Positions 62,357 through 64,000 of a stretch of DNA of 64,000 nucleotides are shown piece by piece (the stretch's first letter is position 1; each line of letters starts with the position of its first letter). A program made the position numbers and the translations under genes. Below the pieces are notes generated by a model. The model was not told the origin of the DNA and did no database searches. It saw nothing but the letters and a program-made list of their open reading frames with translations. Source of the stretch: 66-474 sp964489055 (GTDB lineage Bacteria; Pseudomonadota; Gammaproteobacteria; Xanthomonadales; Rhodanobacteraceae); NCBI GenBank assembly GCA_964489055.1, contig CAZAXF010000006.1, positions 16,159 through 80,158 on the forward strand. Direction: 5' to 3'.

Positions 62357-62943
62357 ACGACGAGGAGATAGCCGCGAAACTGATTCAGAAAAAGGTGTAT
62401 GGACTGGCAGCCCCTTTCCTGCAGGTTCGCGAGACATGGCAATTTGTCAATCATCGTGATGGCACACCAGTGCGCACCGATGCAGGGCCCCGAATTGACA
62501 TCGAGTCGGATGCCTTCATGGCGTGGTTCGATGGCTCCGAATTTGTTGAACCGGATGGGCGCCCCAGAATCTTCTGGCACGGGACATTCCGTGACTTCAC
62601 GGTTTTCGATGAGAACTCAGAGCCGAGATTTCAACGGAAAACTGCAGGCTTCTACTTCACATCCAGCTTCAGCTATGCCTGCAGGCACGGCTACAACATC
62701 TACGAGGTTGCGCTGCGTGCGCGCCATGTGCGCGTGACCACCAATCACGACGATATTTCGCGGCTCACCCCTGCTGACAAAGCGTTTCTCCGAAAGGGAG
62801 GCTACGACGCGATCGCCTTCGACCTCATGGAGGCCGGCGTTCACCGTGGTTTAGAGGTGGCGGTTTTCGATCCAGACCAGATCGCGCTGATTTCCAGAAG
62901 ATACATTGGCGACCAAGCACCGGCACCCATGATGGTCGCCTGA
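62353..62943 (+). CDS. ADP-ribosyltransferase-like (ART-PolyVal) protein
   Basis: 196 residues. SDAFMAWFDGSEFVEPDGRPRIFWHGT followed by GFYFTSSFSYAC, NIYEVALRARHVRVTT, RKGGYDAIAFDL and RGLEVAVFDPDQIALIS is the pattern of the ADP-ribosyltransferase domain found in phage polyvalent proteins. His76 (HGT), Tyr101 (YFT) and Glu168 (LEVAVFDP) fit an H-Y-E active site. Such domains are normally embedded in giant proteins; here one stands alone with a ~50-residue N-terminal helical part. Base composition is visibly less GC-rich than its neighbours. GTG start overlapping the previous gene. Possible anti-host, anti-helper or toxin role (inference). Confidence 0.75.
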   Translation: MNDEEIAAKLIQKKVYGLAAPFLQVRETWQFVNHRDGTPVRTDAGPRIDIESDAFMAWFDGSEFVEPDGRPRIFWHGTFRDFTVFDENSEPRFQRKTAGFYFTSSFSYACRHGYNIYEVALRARHVRVTTNHDDISRLTPADKAFLRKGGYDAIAFDLMEAGVHRGLEVAVFDPDQIALISRRYIGDQAPAPMMVA

Positions 62944-62997
62944 CCTCCGGGCGCGTCCCCGTACGTCCCTCCGCGTCCCTGCGCGTCCCCCCGCGCG

Positions 62998-63338
62998 GTG
63001 GAAATGCTGCTGGCCGATCCGGAGTGGTCGCAGTGGTCGGCGCGTGAAATAGCGAAGCGTTGCAACGTTAGCCATGATTTCGTGAGTCGTCTCAAATCCT
63101 CACTGTCATCGAATGACAGTGACCCAGCCGCGCCGAAATACACCACCAAGCACGGCACTGTTTCCACGATGCATACCGAGAACATCGGCAAGGGGCGCAA
63201 GGCCGATGCGGGCGTCCGCGCACCGCGCCGCTGGTGTCCCTGTTCGATGAACTGCGCGCCGCCGTGCGCATCGGCGCCGTTGCCGAGGTCAAGGCGATCA
63301 CCGCCGAGCTGATCCGCCGCACGAAAGCCGGATCGTGA
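62998..63338 (+). pseudogene. Remnant of a ParB-like partition/regulatory protein, frameshifted
   Basis: The frame beginning at 62998 reads EMLLADPEWSQWSAREIAKRCNVSHDFVSRLKSSL, followed by YTTKHGTVSTMHTENIGKGRKAD. This is the helix-turn-helix part of phage/plasmid ParB-like proteins (reIAkrcgVS-type HTH), but the N-terminal ParB domain is missing. After ~62 residues the frame degenerates, while the +1-shifted frame continues as LVSLFDELRAAVRIGAVAEVKAITAELIRRTKAGS with stop at 63336-63338. Direct CGTCCC repeats (62951-62990) precede it. The truncated, shifted state argues for a decayed gene at the element's right end. Confidence 0.6.
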
Positions 63339-63361
63339 CGCGTCACGGTCGCGACCGTCGC

Positions 63362-63379
63362 GGGACACGCACGGGACAA
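63362..63379 (+). promoter_or_regulatory. Putative integrase arm-type sites, right end (GGGACAC / GGGACAA)
   Basis: GGGACAC at 63362-63368 and GGGACAA at 63373-63379 repeat with the same 11-bp period and orientation as the motif inside attL. Confidence 0.5.
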
Positions 63380-63473
63380 CGCCACCCTGAAAAACCGGAT
63401 TTCGCCAACAATCACCAGCGCGTAACACCCTGAAAACTAACGCAGCCAACAATCCGCAACAACTGCCCTTTGC

Positions 63474-63519
63474 GACTGCAAATCCGCGTACGCCGGTTCG
63501 ATTCCGACCCTGGCCTCCA
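63474..63519 (+). repeat. attR: 46-bp direct repeat of the tRNA-Cys 3' part
   Basis: Perfect copy of 54307-54352. It is not a full tRNA: the acceptor 5' strand and D arm are missing, replaced by element sequence. Confidence 0.95.
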
Positions 63520-63723
63520 GATGCCAACCCCGCGCTGAATGGATCGCCGTCCAGGCCCGGTACATCGGGCCATGCAGGGCGGGTTCCATGGGCCGCCGTC
63601 CGCGCAACTTGCGCATTGCGCACGAAGGGCGGGCATGTCGGGATGTACGCGCGCGAAGCGCACGCCATCGCGGCCGATTGGAATGCGTCGTGGTGGCCGG
63701 TACGCTTTGTCCGCGGCGGGTGC

Positions 63724-63810
63724 GCCGGGGTGGCGAAACAGGTAGACGCAAGGGACTTAAAATCCCTCGGCCGCAAGGCCATGCGGGTTCGATCCCCGCC
63801 CCCGGCACCA
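63724..63810 (+). tRNA. leuZ: tRNA-Leu (anticodon UAA)
   Basis: 87 nt with encoded CCA. GCCGGGG pairs with CCCCGGC; the anticodon arm AGGGA-CTTAAAA-TCCCT gives UAA; a long variable arm (CGGCCGCAAGGCCATG) and the T arm GCGGGTTCGATCCCCGC confirm a class II leucine tRNA. It is the third tRNA of the pgsA-linked cluster, now separated from tRNA-Cys by the element. Confidence 0.97.
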
Positions 63811-63830
63811 TTGCCTTCGCGCTGATGCGG

Positions 63831-64000
63831 TTACGCCGGCGGCTGGTCCACGTGGCCGCAGTTGGCGCAGGTGCGCGCTTCGGTGGAGCCGTAGTAGCGC
63901 TCGAACACGGGCGGGAAATCCTTTTCGATGCTGTCGAGGACGAAGTATTCCTCGTACAGCTTGTGGTTGCACTTTTCGCAGAACCACAGCAGCCCGTCCT
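63831..64000 (-). CDS. nbaC: 3-hydroxyanthranilate 3,4-dioxygenase, C-terminal fragment (5' end beyond the window)
   Basis: Reading the minus strand from the window edge gives 55 residues: DGLLWFCEKCNHKLYEEYFVLD...FPPVFERYYGSTEARTCANCGHVDQPPA, stop at 63831-63833. The paired CxxC motifs (CEKC and CANC) form the rubredoxin-like second iron site of bacterial 3-hydroxyanthranilate dioxygenases, the ring-opening enzyme of the kynurenine route to quinolinate. The frame differs from a spurious open frame covering the same bases on this strand. The C-terminus is highly characteristic, but only about a third of the protein is visible. Confidence 0.85.
   Translation of the reverse strand, partial: DGLLWFCEKCNHKLYEEYFVLDSIEKDFPPVFERYYGSTEARTCANCGHVDQPPA

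Larger units (their letters stand above)
54307..63519 (+). mobile_element. 9.2-kb integrated phage-satellite-like element at tRNA-Cys
   Basis: Bounded by perfect 46-bp direct repeats (54307-54352 and 63474-63519), it starts with a tyrosine integrase beside the tRNA and carries an excisionase-like gene, a DUF3631 ATPase, an HK97-fold capsid protein, a small terminase, an ART-PolyVal protein and several short ORFs, all on the plus strand and mostly with ATGA/GTGA overlaps. No portal, prohead protease, large terminase, tail or lysis gene is present. The E. coli order is pgsA-glyW-cysT-leuZ; here the element lies between cysT and leuZ. Intergenic repeats common in the rest of the window were not seen inside it. 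Confidence 0.85.

Noticed and set aside
54307..63519. Complete inducible prophage
   Set aside because: No portal, large terminase, tail, holin or endolysin genes; 9.2 kb is too small for an autonomous tailed phage.
63474..63519. Second tRNA-Cys gene
   Set aside because: Only the 3' 46 bases are present; the acceptor 5' strand and D arm are missing, so it is attR.
63757..63987. 76-residue minus-strand frame at the window end
   Set aside because: It crosses tRNA-Leu; another minus frame over the same bases gives the clear C-terminus of 3-hydroxyanthranilate dioxygenase.

Overview
The window is high-GC DNA from a Gram-negative gammaproteobacterium, most likely of the Lysobacterales/Xanthomonadales. 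This is inferred from gene content: a FimX-type degenerate GGDEF/EVL protein, a 1,647-residue NAD-glutamate dehydrogenase, a zinc-ligand-poor DksA with a long Lys/Ala tail, FolE2, a mtaD-like/ubiG/mupP-like cluster, and intergenic DNA packed with palindromic repeats. Three runs of exactly 100 N (24413-24512, 29952-30051, 42178-42277) are scaffold gaps. All three fall inside tandem-repeat intergenic regions, so the copy numbers there are unknown.

Layout. 1-4.5 kb: 3' end of ffh, a divergent CPA2/KefB-type antiporter, then rpsP-rimM-trmD-rplS with a terminator. 4.5-6.0 kb: repeats. 6.0-7.8 kb: SDR and aldo/keto reductase pair. 8.1-14.4 kb (minus): GGDEF protein, membrane fusion protein and RND pump. 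14.5-20.3 kb: NAD-GDH and NAD kinase. 20.4-24.4 kb: fimX and epmB (minus), divergent from efp. 24.9-29.6 kb: mtaD-like, ubiG, mupP/gph, a squalene/phytoene-synthase-like protein and folE2, mostly overlapping. 30.7-32.3 kb (minus): yidD-pyrC. 32.4-40.0 kb: dksA-like, lon, hupB, tRNA-Val, ppiD. 40.3-45.6 kb (minus): aldehyde dehydrogenase, xseA and a cardiolipin-synthase-like gene. 45.8-50.4 kb: a PilZ-like protein, then kdsB, a low-molecular-weight phosphatase and a thioredoxin-fold/NHL protein in a tight run. 51.0-54.4 kb: uvrC, pgsA, tRNA-Gly, tRNA-Cys.

The main accessory feature is a 9.2-kb integrated element at 54307-63519. It splits the pgsA-glyW-cysT-leuZ arrangement known from enterobacteria by inserting at the 3' end of the tRNA-Cys gene, and it is flanked by a perfect 46-bp direct repeat (attL/attR). 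All its genes read rightward: tyrosine integrase, two small ORFs, an excisionase-like protein behind three helically phased GGCCA repeats, two small ORFs, a DUF3631 ATPase, further small ORFs, an HK97-fold major capsid protein, a P27-type small terminase, an ADP-ribosyltransferase-like PolyVal protein and a ParB-like remnant. It has no portal, protease, large terminase or tail genes. That combination suggests a phage satellite that brings its own capsid subunit and DNA-recognition terminase and would take the rest from a helper phage. The host's repeat families are not seen inside it, consistent with recent arrival.

The window ends in tRNA-Leu (UAA) and, on the minus strand, the C-terminus of a 3-hydroxyanthranilate 3,4-dioxygenase.

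The chromosomal intergenic repeats are the second theme: at least six families (MITE-like CCACGGAT elements, paired GTAGCGTGCGC hairpins, TCATTCCGGGG compound palindromes, 75-bp and 37-bp tandem arrays, heptamer arrays, and a ~670-bp inverted-end element). They are arranged as nested tandem units.
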